Source of the DNA: Pseudonocardia sp.
Lineage (GTDB): Bacteria; Actinomycetota; Actinomycetes; Mycobacteriales; Pseudonocardiaceae
NCBI GenBank assembly: GCA_025869365.1
Contig: JAOZVV010000196.1
Location: 1 to 64,000 of the forward strand
Length of the DNA: 64,000 nucleotides
Direction of reading: 5' to 3'
Under the pieces are notes generated by a model. That model did not search any database and was not told the DNA's origin. It saw nothing but the letters and a program-made list of their open reading frames with translations. Position numbers and translations under genes: made by a program. Below, in pieces: positions 44,198-52,748 of the stretch; positions within the stretch are counted from its first letter, which is position 1; every line of letters begins with the position of its first letter.

Positions 44198-45589
44198 ATG
44201 ACCAGATCACCTGGCCGGACCCTGGCCGTCACCGCCGGCGGCACCCTGCTCGGGATGACGGCGTTCACGGCGCCGCTGTCGATCGTCCCGTCGGTGGCGG
44301 CGCATCTCGGGGCCGGCACGGTCGCCACCTCGTGGATCCTCAGCTCGATGAGCCTCGGGCTCGCCGTCGCACTGCTCACCTCGGGCGCGATCGGCGACGA
44401 CCTCGGGCGGCGGAAGGTCTTCGTCCTCGGCGCGGCGCTCCTCGGCCTCGGATCGGCGGCCTGCGGGGTCGCCCCGACGCCGCTGGTGTTCATCCTCGGC
44501 CGCGTGGTCGAGGGTCTCGGCACGGCGGCGGTGATCGCGTGCGGCCTCGGCGTCATCAGCCACACGTTCCCGCCCGGCCCGCAGCGCCTGCGCGCGACCG
44601 GGATCTGGGGCGCCTGCATGGGCGCGGGCCCGGCCGTCGGACCGCTGCTCGGCTCGGTCGCGGACGCGACCGTCGGCTGGCGCTACTCCTACCTCGTCCT
44701 GACGGTGCTGTCGGCGGCCCTCGCCCTGGCGGCCCGCTCGTCGCTGGAGGAGTCCCGCTCCGGCCGGACGACGCCGATCGACGTCGTCGGGGCCGCCCTG
44801 CTCGGCCTCGGCCTGGGATGCCTGCTCGCGGCGCTGACCGAAGGGCGGCAGGGCTGGACCAGCCCGCGCGAGATCGTCCTGATCGCCGGGGCGGTGATCC
44901 TCCTCGTCGCGTTCGTCGTCCACCAGCGGCGGGCGAGCGGGCCGCTGCTGGACCTGGCGCTGTTCCGGCGTCCCGCCCTGGTCTCCGCCACCCTCGCGGC
45001 GTTCGTCACCGGCGCGGGGATCATCGCGCTGATGTCCTTCCTCTCGACGGTCCTGCAGCGCGGGATGGCCGAGACCGCCGTCCACACGGCCGTGGTGCTG
45101 CTCGGCTGGTCCGGGGTCAGCGCCGCCGCGTCGCTGCTGGCCAGGCGCCTTCCCGCCGGCCTCTCCGGCGGCGCGCGGATGGCCTCCGGGCTCGGCCTCA
45201 TCGCGCTCGGACTGGTCCCGCTGACGCTGCTGACCACCGCGAGCCCGGTCTGGCAGATCCTGCTCGGGCTCGTCGTCTCCGGGGTCGGGACCGGGCTGAT
45301 GAACGCCACGCTCGGCCGCGAGGCGGTCGCCAGCGTGCCGTCCACCAGCGCCGGGACCGGCAGCGGGATCAACAACGCGAGCCGCTACGTCGGCGCGGCG
45401 TTCGGGGTCACCGTGGTGACGGTCGTGGCACTGCCCGCCGCGGGCGCGGACCCGGCCGCCGGGCTGGTCGCCGGATGGAACGTCGCCGCCGGGATCGGGA
45501 TCGCGCTGTGCCTGGCCGGGGCGGCCGCGACGCTGCTGCTCCAGCGGGCGGACGTCCGGTACACCGCCGCCACGAGCGTCCACATTTGA
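44198..45589 (+). CDS. MFS drug exporter, DHA2-type
   Basis: A 463-residue polytopic protein from ATG 44198, about 13-14 helices. Loop motif TSGAIGDDLGRRKVFVLGAA, antiporter motif C-like GACMGAGPAVGPLLGSV (helix 5) and a long amphipathic middle segment support a proton-driven efflux pump. Regulation by the adjacent HxlR gene is likely. An ABM-domain gene follows 95 bases later on the same strand, suggesting a quinone or polyketide-like substrate. Confidence 0.87.
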   Translation: MTRSPGRTLAVTAGGTLLGMTAFTAPLSIVPSVAAHLGAGTVATSWILSSMSLGLAVALLTSGAIGDDLGRRKVFVLGAALLGLGSAACGVAPTPLVFILGRVVEGLGTAAVIACGLGVISHTFPPGPQRLRATGIWGACMGAGPAVGPLLGSVADATVGWRYSYLVLTVLSAALALAARSSLEESRSGRTTPIDVVGAALLGLGLGCLLAALTEGRQGWTSPREIVLIAGAVILLVAFVVHQRRASGPLLDLALFRRPALVSATLAAFVTGAGIIALMSFLSTVLQRGMAETAVHTAVVLLGWSGVSAAASLLARRLPAGLSGGARMASGLGLIALGLVPLTLLTTASPVWQILLGLVVSGVGTGLMNATLGREAVASVPSTSAGTGSGINNASRYVGAAFGVTVVTVVALPAAGADPAAGLVAGWNVAAGIGIALCLAGAAATLLLQRADVRYTAATSVHI

Positions 45590-45684
45590 GACACCGGAGC
45601 GCCCACCAGGGGTTCCGCAGCGTGGAAAGATGCCCGGCGGGTCCGGGACGATCCGGGCCGCCGGAACGACCCGTGGAGGCTTCA

Positions 45685-46008
45685 GTGATCCTCATCGTCC
45701 TCAAGGCCAAGATCCGCCCCGAGAAGCGCGACGAGTGGCTCGTCGGCATCAAGCAGTACACCGCGGGGGTGCGGCAGGAGCCCGGGAACGTCTCGTTCGA
45801 CTACTTCGTCAACGGTGAGGACCCGAACGAGTTCGCGATCATCGAGACGTTCAAGGACGGCGACGCGGGTGCCGCGCACGTCGCCACCGAGCACGCCACG
45901 AACTTCTTCGCGTGGATGCCGGCCATGATCACCGAGAAGCCGAGGATCAACTACCAGGACCTCGACGGCGAGGCGTGGTCGGAGATGGCCGAGGTCTCCC
46001 CGGAGTGA
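45685..46008 (+). CDS. Antibiotic biosynthesis monooxygenase (ABM) domain protein
   Basis: GTG 45685 follows GTGGAGG at about 6 bases. The 107-residue product has the ferredoxin-like ABM fold: LIVLKAKIRPEKRDEWLVGI, VRQEPGNVSFDYFVNGEDPN, FAIIETFKDGDAGAAHVATE. YgiN/ActVA-Orf6-type relatives oxidise hydroquinones or anthrones without cofactor. It may modify or sense what the upstream exporter removes. Confidence 0.87.
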   Translation: MILIVLKAKIRPEKRDEWLVGIKQYTAGVRQEPGNVSFDYFVNGEDPNEFAIIETFKDGDAGAAHVATEHATNFFAWMPAMITEKPRINYQDLDGEAWSEMAEVSPE

Positions 46009-46474
46009 TCCGGCGGCCGTGATCGCGGCCCGCCGCCCGGCGTCGACGGGTGCCCCGGGCACCACTGCCGAGCACCCTCGGGAGCGGGAGCGCCGCGGCG
46101 GATCCGGCTCGTACCGGTGGGAGCACCGGGACCAACCGGAACCGCCGGACACGTCGGACAGGGCCGCCCTCCACGGCTCACCGCCGCGGCGCGGGAATTT
46201 CCTCGAATCTCGACCACGACCACGACCCTGACCTGCGGTTCCGCCGTCGCCACGCCGAAAGCGCGACACGAAGTGCCGGGAGGCATGGGCGGGGACGACG
46301 AAACGTGGTTGGATGGGCGTGGTCGTTCAGTTTCGGTGTTCGTGTCACGCACGCCGCAGGAACAAGTTGGCGGTAAGCCGTGAGACGTCGCCACGAGTCT
46401 CACGTTTCGCCTTCGAGGCCGGCCGGATCCCCCGCACAGGGTGGGGGATTCCACCACCTGAGAAGGAGCACGGC
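46009..46474 (+). promoter_or_regulatory. Long leader/intergenic region upstream of the cold-shock gene
   Basis: No credible gene is visible in these 466 bases. It contains CGTGAGAC (46379-46386) and GTCTCACG (46397-46404), a perfect 8-bp inverted repeat. Nearer the gene, ATCCCCC and GGGGGAT (46426-46449) can pair, ending 14 bases before the AAGGAG ribosome site. Cold-shock mRNAs often have structured 5' UTRs that refold with temperature, so this may be a regulatory leader. Confidence 0.4.
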
Positions 46475-46678
46475 ATGGCACAGGGAACTGTGAAGTGGTT
46501 CAACGGCGAGAAGGGCTTCGGCTTCATCGCCCAGGACGGCGGCGGCGCCGACGTCTTCGTCCACTACTCCGAGATCGACGGCAGCGGCTTCCGCAGCCTC
46601 GACGAGGGTCAGCGCGTGGAGTTCGAGATCGGCCAGGGCCAGAAGGGCCCGCAGGCCCAGGGCGTCCGCGTCGTCTGA
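46475..46678 (+). CDS. Cold-shock protein (CspA family)
   Basis: ATG 46475 with AAGGAG eight bases upstream. The 67-residue protein starts [20 protein letters not shown] and has both RNP motifs (KGFGFIAQ and DVFVHYSEI), typical of single-domain CspA proteins. It binds single-stranded RNA and DNA as an RNA chaperone. It stands alone and is followed by a strong hairpin terminator. Confidence 0.97.
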   Translation: MAQGTVKWFNGEKGFGFIAQDGGGADVFVHYSEIDGSGFRSLDEGQRVEFEIGQGQKGPQAQGVRVV

Positions 46679-46693
46679 GCGACACCTTCACGA

Positions 46694-46729
46694 CGGAAGC
46701 CCGTCTCCCCTCGGGGAGGCGGGCTTCCG
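46694..46729. terminator. Hairpin between csp and pirin genes
   Basis: CGGAAGCCCGTCTCCC and GGGGAGGCGGGCTTCCG form a 16-bp stem with one mismatch and a short loop, 16 bases after the csp stop. The pirin gene ends 20 bases further on the other strand, so it may serve both. Confidence 0.7.
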
Positions 46730-46748
46730 CCGTGTCCGGCCGCGCTCG

Positions 46749-47519
46749 TCAGCCGCCGAGGCCGGCGTGCATCTCCCAGACCAGGATCTCCGCGGGCTCC
46801 GTTGCCGTCACCCGATGGCCGCCCGTGGCGGTGAACCGCACGGCGTCCCCGGCCGCCAGCGCGCCCGCACCCTCGAGCGTGACCGCTCCCCCGGCGACGA
46901 AGAGGTGCAGGTAGGGCGCCTCCGGCAGCTCGACGCCCTGCCCCGGGGCGAGCCGGGACGCGTGCAGGGCGGCGTGGCGGTTCGCGATCCGGATCGCGCT
47001 CGCGCCGCGGTGCGCGTCCATCCCGGACGCGACGGGGACCAGCGCGCCGGAGAGCAGTTCGTCGTCGATCTCGGCCTGCTCGTAGCCCGGCGTGACGCCG
47101 TCGGTGTCCGGCAGGACCCACATCTGCACGAAGTGCACGGGATCGCTGTGGTCCGCCCCGCCCTGCAGCCGCCAGGAGTCGTTCTTCTCCGAGTGCAGGA
47201 TCCCGGTGCCGGCGCTCATCCGCTGCGCCAGGCCGGGGTAGATCACGCCCGAGTGGCCGGTGGAGTCCTGGTGCACGAGCGACCCGCGCAGCACCCAGGT
47301 GACGATCTCCATGTCCTGGTGGGGATGGGTGTCGAAGCCCCGGCCCGGCGCCACGACGTCGTCGTTGTTCACCAGCAGCACGCCGTGGTGGGTGTTCGCC
47401 GGGTCGTAGGAGGCGCCGAAGGAGAACGAGTGGTGCGAGTCCAGCCAGGAGGTCCTGGACGCGAGGCGGTCCCCCGCACGTCGGACGTCGATCTCGGGGA
47501 CGAGCAGGCTCTCGGTCAC
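46749..47519 (-). CDS. Pirin family protein
   Basis: GTG 47519; 256 residues with two cupin domains. The N-terminal domain holds the metal ligands in FDTHPHQDMEIVTWVLRG and GILHSEKN, the HxH...H...E set of pirins. LDSHHSFSFGASYDPANTHH is the family opening. Bacterial pirins have quercetinase-like dioxygenase activity or modulate metabolic enzymes. The gene lies downstream of the OhrR-like regulator on the same strand (102-base gap), so oxidative-stress control is possible. Confidence 0.92.
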   Translation of the reverse strand: MTESLLVPEIDVRRAGDRLASRTSWLDSHHSFSFGASYDPANTHHGVLLVNNDDVVAPGRGFDTHPHQDMEIVTWVLRGSLVHQDSTGHSGVIYPGLAQRMSAGTGILHSEKNDSWRLQGGADHSDPVHFVQMWVLPDTDGVTPGYEQAEIDDELLSGALVPVASGMDAHRGASAIRIANRHAALHASRLAPGQGVELPEAPYLHLFVAGGAVTLEGAGALAAGDAVRFTATGGHRVTATEPAEILVWEMHAGLGG

Positions 47520-47621
47520 GGATCCACCCTCTCACGCGTTGTTGAGCCCACAACCACCGAGGCCGGTCGGGCATTCCCGATGGTTCGTCCGCCCAATGGA
47601 TCATCGACCCGGCGGTTCGGC

Positions 47622-48074
47622 TCAGTGGCTCGTCGCGGCGATCACGGCGGTGAGGGAGGCGTGCAGCCGTTCGAGCTCCGCCAGCGGCATGCCGAGCCGC
47701 TCGACCACCGCGGGCGGGATCCGCTCCGCGGCCTTCCGCAGGGCCCGACCCTCGTCCGTCAGCGTGATCGCGAGCGTCCGCTCGTTCCCGGGCACCCGGC
47801 GACGGAGGAGCAGCCCGGCGGACTCGAGCCGCTTGAGCAGCGGGGACAGCGTGCCGGGATCGAGCGCGAGGGCGGAGCTGAGCTCGGTGACGGACCGGGG
47901 TTCGCGTTCCCACAGGGCCAGCATCACCAGGTACTGCGGATGCGTGAGCCCCATCGGCTCGAGCAGCGGGCGGTAGAGCGCGACGACGTTGCGCGCGGCG
48001 ACGGACAGCGCGAAGCAGACCTGCCGGTCCAGCCTCAGGAGGTCTGCCTGGTCACTCCGCTCGCTCACCGTCAC
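47622..48074 (-). CDS. MarR/OhrR-family regulator
   Basis: GTG 48074; 150 residues. LDRQVCFALSVAARNVVALY places Cys20 exactly where OhrR proteins have the peroxide-sensing cysteine. MGLTHPQYLVMLALWEREPR and the winged-helix LSSALALDPGTLSPLLKRLE are OhrR-like. Organic hydroperoxide oxidation of that Cys would release DNA. The usual ohr (OsmC) target is missing here; neighbours are pirin and a divergent DUF5313 gene. A palindrome lies in the 45-base divergent gap. Confidence 0.88.
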   Translation of the reverse strand: MTVSERSDQADLLRLDRQVCFALSVAARNVVALYRPLLEPMGLTHPQYLVMLALWEREPRSVTELSSALALDPGTLSPLLKRLESAGLLLRRRVPGNERTLAITLTDEGRALRKAAERIPPAVVERLGMPLAELERLHASLTAVIAATSH

Positions 48075-48083
48075 GGTCGCAGC

Positions 48084-48116
48084 GTATCATTTGGGACACC
48101 AACTGTTGGGGTGATA
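48084..48116. promoter_or_regulatory. OhrR/MarR operator candidate
   Basis: TATCA and TGATA arms frame a central CCAAC-T-GTTGG palindrome (about 48098-48108) in the short divergent gap. MarR-type dimers bind such elements. Confidence 0.45.
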
Positions 48117-48119
48117 ACC

Positions 48120-48509
48120 ATGGCTCTCGTCCGCCGACCGGACCCGTTCCACTGGCTCCTCTACGCCTTCGGCGCGAGACTTCCGGCGCGGAACCGCGAG
48201 TGGGTGCTGCACGACGTCACCACCCGCACCTGGCAGCTCCGCCACATCGCCCGAGCCACCGTCCAGCTCATCCCCGCCGTGGTCCTGCTCTACGCCTTCA
48301 TCCCCGGCGAGTCCTGGGTACGCGTGATGGCGGTCACCGGCGGGGCCGCGATCGGCTACTTCTACTCGCTGACCTACATGTACGAGTCCTCGGAGCAACG
48401 GGCGATGAAGGCCGGCTACCCCCAGGGCTACGCCGCGAACGTCCGCGAGGAGTCGCACGCGGAACAGAACGCGGAGCGCCGCCGCCGCTACGAGGACCGC
48501 TGGCGCTGA
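48120..48509 (+). CDS. DUF5313-type membrane protein
   Basis: ATG 48120; 129 residues. PDPFHWLLYAFGARLPARNR, EWVLHDVTTRTWQLRHIARA and two hydrophobic helices (TVQLIPAVVLLYAFIP, VMAVTGGAAIGYFYSLTYMY), then a charged tail, match the DUF5313 proteins of mycobacteria and relatives as I recall them. Function unknown. Divergent from the OhrR-like gene, so it may be part of a peroxide response. Two tandem hairpins follow the stop. Confidence 0.75.
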   Translation: MALVRRPDPFHWLLYAFGARLPARNREWVLHDVTTRTWQLRHIARATVQLIPAVVLLYAFIPGESWVRVMAVTGGAAIGYFYSLTYMYESSEQRAMKAGYPQGYAANVREESHAEQNAERRRRYEDRWR

Positions 48510-48523
48510 GCGGCCGCCCTCCG

Positions 48524-48653
48524 CCCGGCGCCCGAGTGGCTCGAGCGGCGTTGCGTGGCGCTTGAGCCGCTCAAGCGTCGACGGGGCCACCCCACCACCC
48601 GGCGCTCGAGTGGCTCGAGCGGCGTTGCGTGGCGCTTGAGCCACTCGAGCGTC
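48524..48653. repeat. Tandem pair of 56-bp hairpin repeats with CTCGAG arms
   Basis: Copy A (48524-48579) and copy B (48598-48653) are 56 bases each, differ at three positions, and repeat with a 74-base period. In copy B, CGCTCGAGTGGCTCGAGCG and CGCTTGAGCCACTCGAGCG are inverted arms with one mismatch across 19 bp and an 11-base loop. This fills most of the gap between the DUF5313 and tandem-CaiB genes. It may be a REP-like element, terminator pair or small mobile repeat. Confidence 0.85.
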
Positions 48654-48721
48654 AGGAACCGGCCGCCCGGACCATCGTCACGGAGCCGCTGATGTTGTAG
48701 CGTCCGTCCCGTCGAAGGGAC

Positions 48722-51151
48722 ATGACAGTGACGTCAACATCGATGGGCGATCTCCCCCTCACCGGACTCCGGGTCCTGGAGAGCGGGGACACCCTCGCCG
48801 TCGCGTACACGGGCCGACTGCTGAGCGATCTCGGCGCCGAGGTGGTCAAGATCGAGACCGCGGACGGGGACCCGTTCCGGACCCTCGGCCCCTTCGTCCA
48901 GGGCATCCCGGACTCGGACCTGAGCGCCTCGTACGCCTACTTCCACGCGGGCAAGCGCTCCGTCCTGGCGCAGGTGCCCGTCGCCGAGGATCCCGAGGTG
49001 CTGCGGCTCGCCGGCCAGGCGGACGTGCTGCTGCGCTCCACCCGGGACGGTACGGACTGGGTGACGGACGAGCAGGTGGACGCCCTGACCGAGGCCCGCC
49101 CGGCGCTCGTCGTGACGGACCTGTCGACGTTCGGCCGCATCGGCCGCACCGGCCCGCACCCGACCAACGACCTGATCGCCCTCGCCGCGGCCGGGCTGCT
49201 GTCGATCAACTCGACGAGCCTCACCGAGCCCGATCCCCTGCCGTTGCGCTACCGGGGTGAACTCTCGTCCGTGCACGCCGCCTGTGACGCCGTCCTCGCG
49301 ATCCTGGGCGCGCTGTTCGAGCGCCGGCGCAGCGGGCTCGGCCAGCGGATCGACGTGTCCCTGCAGGCCGCCGTCGCCGGCGTGCTCGCCACCGCGATGT
49401 CCCGCTACGCCTACACCGGCACGCTGCCGGTACGCCAGGGCAACCGCAGCGTCGGGCCCTGGAGCTTCTACGAGTGCAGCGACGGCAAGGTCCTCGTCCA
49501 GATCACCCGGGACGAGGAGTTCGTCCGGCTCATGCACGCCCTCGGGGACCCCGAGTGGGGCCACATGGAGATCTTCGAGAAGACGGCGGGCCGGGACGAG
49601 AACGGGGACGTCCTGGACATCTTCATGGCCGAGGAGCTCGCGCGCTTCACGCTGCAGGAGTTCCTGGAACTGTGCCACGCCAACCGGCTCGCGGCGGCCC
49701 CGATCCACTACGCGGCGGACATCCTCGGCTGGGACCACCTCGCCGCGCGGGACTCGCTGCACCCCGTCCGGCTCACCGACGGCGCCCGCACCGCCGATCT
49801 GCCGGTCCCCGGCCGCCCCTGGCGCTTCGACGGCGCGCTGCCCTCCCCCCGTGGCGCCTCCCCCCGGCTGGGCTCGACGCCGGCGTCGGAGCTGTGGGCG
49901 GACGGCCCTGCGCCGGTCACCGGGGACGGGTCCGCGGACGATCCCCGCCCGCTCGCCGGGATCCGGGTGATCGACCTGACCGTCGTGTGGGCCGGCCCGT
50001 TCTCGGCGATGCAGCTCGCCCATCTCGGCGCGGACGTCATCCACGTCGAGTCCGCGACGCGGCTGGAGACGACCCGCGGCCTGGGCCCGTACGCGGACGA
50101 GATCGTCGGCGTCAACCGCTCCGGGTACTTCAACCAGAACAACCAGGGCAAGCGCAGCCTCGCGCTCAACCTGAAGAAGCCGCGGGCCATGGAGCTGCTC
50201 AAGGAGCTCCTGGCCACCGCGGACGTCGTGATCGACAACATGAGCAACGGCGCCCTCGCCCGGATGGGCCTGCCGATCGAGACTCTGCGCGAGATCAACC
50301 CGAGGATCGTCGCGGTGTCCATGACCGGCTTCGGGGAGAGCGGCCCCTACTCGGACCGCACCGCCTACGGCTCCCTGATCGACGCCCTGACCGGCATCGC
50401 GTCCTCGAACGGCGCGATCGGCGGCGGCCCGACGGACCTGGTCATGTCCCTGCCGGACCCGATGGCCGGGGTGACGACGGCGGTCGCGGCGGTCGCGGCG
50501 CTCTACCAGGCGAAGGCGACCGGGCAGAGCATCCGCGTCGAGACGGCCATGTTCGAGGCCTGCCTCGCCGCGTTCCCCTGGCCGGTCCTGTTCGGCGCGG
50601 CGACCGGCGGCGACGTGCCCGTGATCGGCAACCGGGACGAGCTGCGCAGCCCGCACGGCACGTTCCCCTGCCTCGGCGAGGACGAGTGGGTGGCGATCGC
50701 CGTCGAGGACGAGGCCCAGTTCGCGGCGCTGGCGGACGTGCTCGGCCGCCCGGAGCTGCCCGCGGACCCGCGCTTCGCCACGCTCGCCGCCCGCCGGGTC
50801 CACGAGAACGCACTGGAGGAGATCATCGGGTGGTGGACGCGGGAGCGGTCGCCGGCCGAGGCCGCGGAGTCCTTGCGCGCCAAGGGCGTGCCGGCGGAGG
50901 CGGTCGCCCGGGTCGACGAGGTCTACCGCTCCGAGGCGCTGAACGCGCGCGGGTTCTTCTCCGAGCTGGACCACGTGGAGATCGGCCCGCGCCGGCTGCC
51001 GTCCGTGGCCTGGACGACGTCCCGGTCGGACATGACCCCGCACTCGGCGGCACCGGCCCTGGGCCAGCACACCCGGGAGGTCCTGGGCGAGATCCTGGGC
51101 CTGACGGAGCAGGAGCTGGACGGCCTGGAGCAGGACGGCGTCACCGTCTGA
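48722..51151 (+). CDS. Tandem CaiB/BaiF CoA-transferase fusion
   Basis: ATG 48722; 809 residues, two CoA-transferase-III domains in one chain (about 8-395 and 408-805). Domain 1: LTGLRVLESGDTLAVAYTGR, LSDLGAEVVKIE, GQRIDVSLQAAVAG. Domain 2: LAGIRVIDLTVVWAGPFSAM, LAHLGADVIHVES, FNQNNQGKRSLALNLKK, SMTGFGESGPYSD, RVETAMFEACLAA. The position of the catalytic Asp is Ala216 in domain 1 and Glu612 in domain 2, so neither half has the canonical nucleophile. It may work as a CoA-ligand/racemase-like variant or scaffold. It is convergent with the acyl-CoA synthetase operon. Confidence 0.88.
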   Translation: MTVTSTSMGDLPLTGLRVLESGDTLAVAYTGRLLSDLGAEVVKIETADGDPFRTLGPFVQGIPDSDLSASYAYFHAGKRSVLAQVPVAEDPEVLRLAGQADVLLRSTRDGTDWVTDEQVDALTEARPALVVTDLSTFGRIGRTGPHPTNDLIALAAAGLLSINSTSLTEPDPLPLRYRGELSSVHAACDAVLAILGALFERRRSGLGQRIDVSLQAAVAGVLATAMSRYAYTGTLPVRQGNRSVGPWSFYECSDGKVLVQITRDEEFVRLMHALGDPEWGHMEIFEKTAGRDENGDVLDIFMAEELARFTLQEFLELCHANRLAAAPIHYAADILGWDHLAARDSLHPVRLTDGARTADLPVPGRPWRFDGALPSPRGASPRLGSTPASELWADGPAPVTGDGSADDPRPLAGIRVIDLTVVWAGPFSAMQLAHLGADVIHVESATRLETTRGLGPYADEIVGVNRSGYFNQNNQGKRSLALNLKKPRAMELLKELLATADVVIDNMSNGALARMGLPIETLREINPRIVAVSMTGFGESGPYSDRTAYGSLIDALTGIASSNGAIGGGPTDLVMSLPDPMAGVTTAVAAVAALYQAKATGQSIRVETAMFEACLAAFPWPVLFGAATGGDVPVIGNRDELRSPHGTFPCLGEDEWVAIAVEDEAQFAALADVLGRPELPADPRFATLAARRVHENALEEIIGWWTRERSPAEAAESLRAKGVPAEAVARVDEVYRSEALNARGFFSELDHVEIGPRRLPSVAWTTSRSDMTPHSAAPALGQHTREVLGEILGLTEQELDGLEQDGVTV

Positions 51152-51158
51152 CGAGCGT

Positions 51159-51234
51159 CCGGACCGCGCGCCGCCCGCCCCACCGACGCGCGCGGTCCGG
51201 TGCGACGCGACCCGTCAACCGGGAGCGTCGCACC
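51159..51234. repeat. Two adjacent perfect hairpins in the convergent gap 51152-51270
   Basis: CCGGACCGCGCG (51159-51170) pairs perfectly with CGCGCGGTCCGG (51189-51200). GGTGCGACGC (51199-51208) pairs with GCGTCGCACC (51225-51234), with an inner CCCG/CGGG stem. They lie between the convergent CaiB-fusion and acyl-CoA synthetase genes and resemble bidirectional terminators. The CGCGCGG words also recall the dispersed repeat at 18409. Confidence 0.65.
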
Positions 51235-51270
51235 AGACCGTGTGCGTGGGGCTGAACAGCGCGCGTGGCG

Positions 51271-52746
51271 TCAGGCAGGCGTCTCCGCGGCAAGTTCGGT
51301 GCGCAGGACCCGGCGCAGGGCCTTGCCCGTCTCGGTGTGCGGGAGCTCGTCCCGCACGAAGATCCGGGCGGGGGTCTTCGCCGAGCGCAGCCGCTCCCGG
51401 ACGTACTCGCGCAGCTCCTGCTCCAGCGCCGCCTCGTCCGCGACCGGCCCGGTCGGCACGATCGCGGCGACCGGCACCTCGCCCCACTCCACGTCCGGGA
51501 CACCGAGCACCATCACGTCGTCGACGAGAGGGTGGGTCAGCAGGGCGTCCTCGATCTCGCCCGGGGACAGGTTCTCCCCGCCGCGGACGATCACGTCGTC
51601 CGAGCGGCCGTCGAGGAAGAGGTAGCCCTCGGCGTCGAGATAGCCACGGTCCCGGGTCGGGAACCAGCCGTCGTCGTCGGTCGCGGTGTGGGACAGGTAC
51701 TCCCCCGACACCTGCTCCCCACGCACGAAGATCTCCCCGGGTTCGCCGACGGGCACGACGGCCCCGTCCGCGTCCCGGATCTCGAGCTCGACGGTCGGCA
51801 GCGGACGACCCACCGAGCCCAGCCGGGCGCGCACCGCAGGATCCTCGGACGAGATCGCGTCCCGGTGGTCCTGCGGGCCGAGGACGGCGATCGTCGAGCT
51901 GGTCTCGGTCAGCCCGTAGGCGTTGACCAGGTCCACGTGGGGCAGCAGCGCGAGCGCACGCTCCACCACGGGGGCGGGCATCCGGCCCCCGCCGTAGGAC
52001 AGGTGGCGCAGCGCGGGCAGGGACTCCCCGCGCTCGGCCAGCACGTCCAGGATCCGGCCGAGCATCGTCGGCACGACCATCGCGTGGGTCACCGACTCGG
52101 CGGTCACCAGATCCACCCACGCGGCGGGCGAGAACGCGGGCAGCACCACGATCCGCCGCCCCGCGAACAGCGAGGTGAGCACCGTCGAGATGCCCGCGAT
52201 GTGGTAGGGCGGGACGCTGACCAGCTGCGCCTCGTCCTCCCCCGCACCCAGGAAGTCCACCGTGGACAGCACGTAGGACGTCAGGTGGTCCGGCCGCAGC
52301 ACCGCGGCCTTGGGCTCCCCGCTCGTGCCGGAGGTGAACAGCAGGACGCTGACGTCCCCCGGCCCGACCGAGTCGAGCGGCCCGGTCGGCAGCTCGTCCG
52401 CGCCCAGCACCGTGATGCCGTCGATGCCCGCGCAGCGGTCCCGCTGCTCGGGGCCGGCGACCACCACCGCCGGCGCGATCCGGGCCAGGGCGGCCCGGAG
52501 CGCGTCGTCGGACAGGCGGTAGTTCAGCGGCACGAACGGCAGTCCGGCCATCGCCGAGGCGTAGAACAGCACCGGCACCGTCTCGGAGTACTCGTCGACG
52601 AACCCGACGTTGCCCACCCCGAGCCCGGACAGGCCGCCCGCGACGGCCCTGGCGCGGGCGTGCAGATCGCCGTAGGTCAGGGCGCCGACCGCGCGGCGGT
52701 CCCCCGCCGCGTCGGCCACCATCTCCAGCAGTACGGACGGATCCAT
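51271..52746 (-). CDS. Acyl-CoA synthetase (class I adenylate-forming)
   Basis: ATG 52746, two bases after the preceding stop, gives 491 residues. The P-loop VSVLLFTSGTSGEPKAAV, YGLTETSSTIAVLG, GWFPTRDRGYLDAEGYLFLD and GGENLSPGEIEDAL are the A3-A8 motifs, and the catalytic Lys is in ETGKALRRVLRTEL. It activates a carboxylic acid as an acyl adenylate and transfers it to CoA. The operon with an HpaB-like enzyme and a TetR regulator suggests an aromatic or hydroxy acid substrate. Confidence 0.92.
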   Translation of the reverse strand: MDPSVLLEMVADAAGDRRAVGALTYGDLHARARAVAGGLSGLGVGNVGFVDEYSETVPVLFYASAMAGLPFVPLNYRLSDDALRAALARIAPAVVVAGPEQRDRCAGIDGITVLGADELPTGPLDSVGPGDVSVLLFTSGTSGEPKAAVLRPDHLTSYVLSTVDFLGAGEDEAQLVSVPPYHIAGISTVLTSLFAGRRIVVLPAFSPAAWVDLVTAESVTHAMVVPTMLGRILDVLAERGESLPALRHLSYGGGRMPAPVVERALALLPHVDLVNAYGLTETSSTIAVLGPQDHRDAISSEDPAVRARLGSVGRPLPTVELEIRDADGAVVPVGEPGEIFVRGEQVSGEYLSHTATDDDGWFPTRDRGYLDAEGYLFLDGRSDDVIVRGGENLSPGEIEDALLTHPLVDDVMVLGVPDVEWGEVPVAAIVPTGPVADEAALEQELREYVRERLRSAKTPARIFVRDELPHTETGKALRRVLRTELAAETPA

Positions 52747-52748
52747 GA

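Noticed and set aside
48524-48653. CRISPR array
   Set aside because: Only two copies, long internal inverted repeats, an 18-base spacer and no cas genes.
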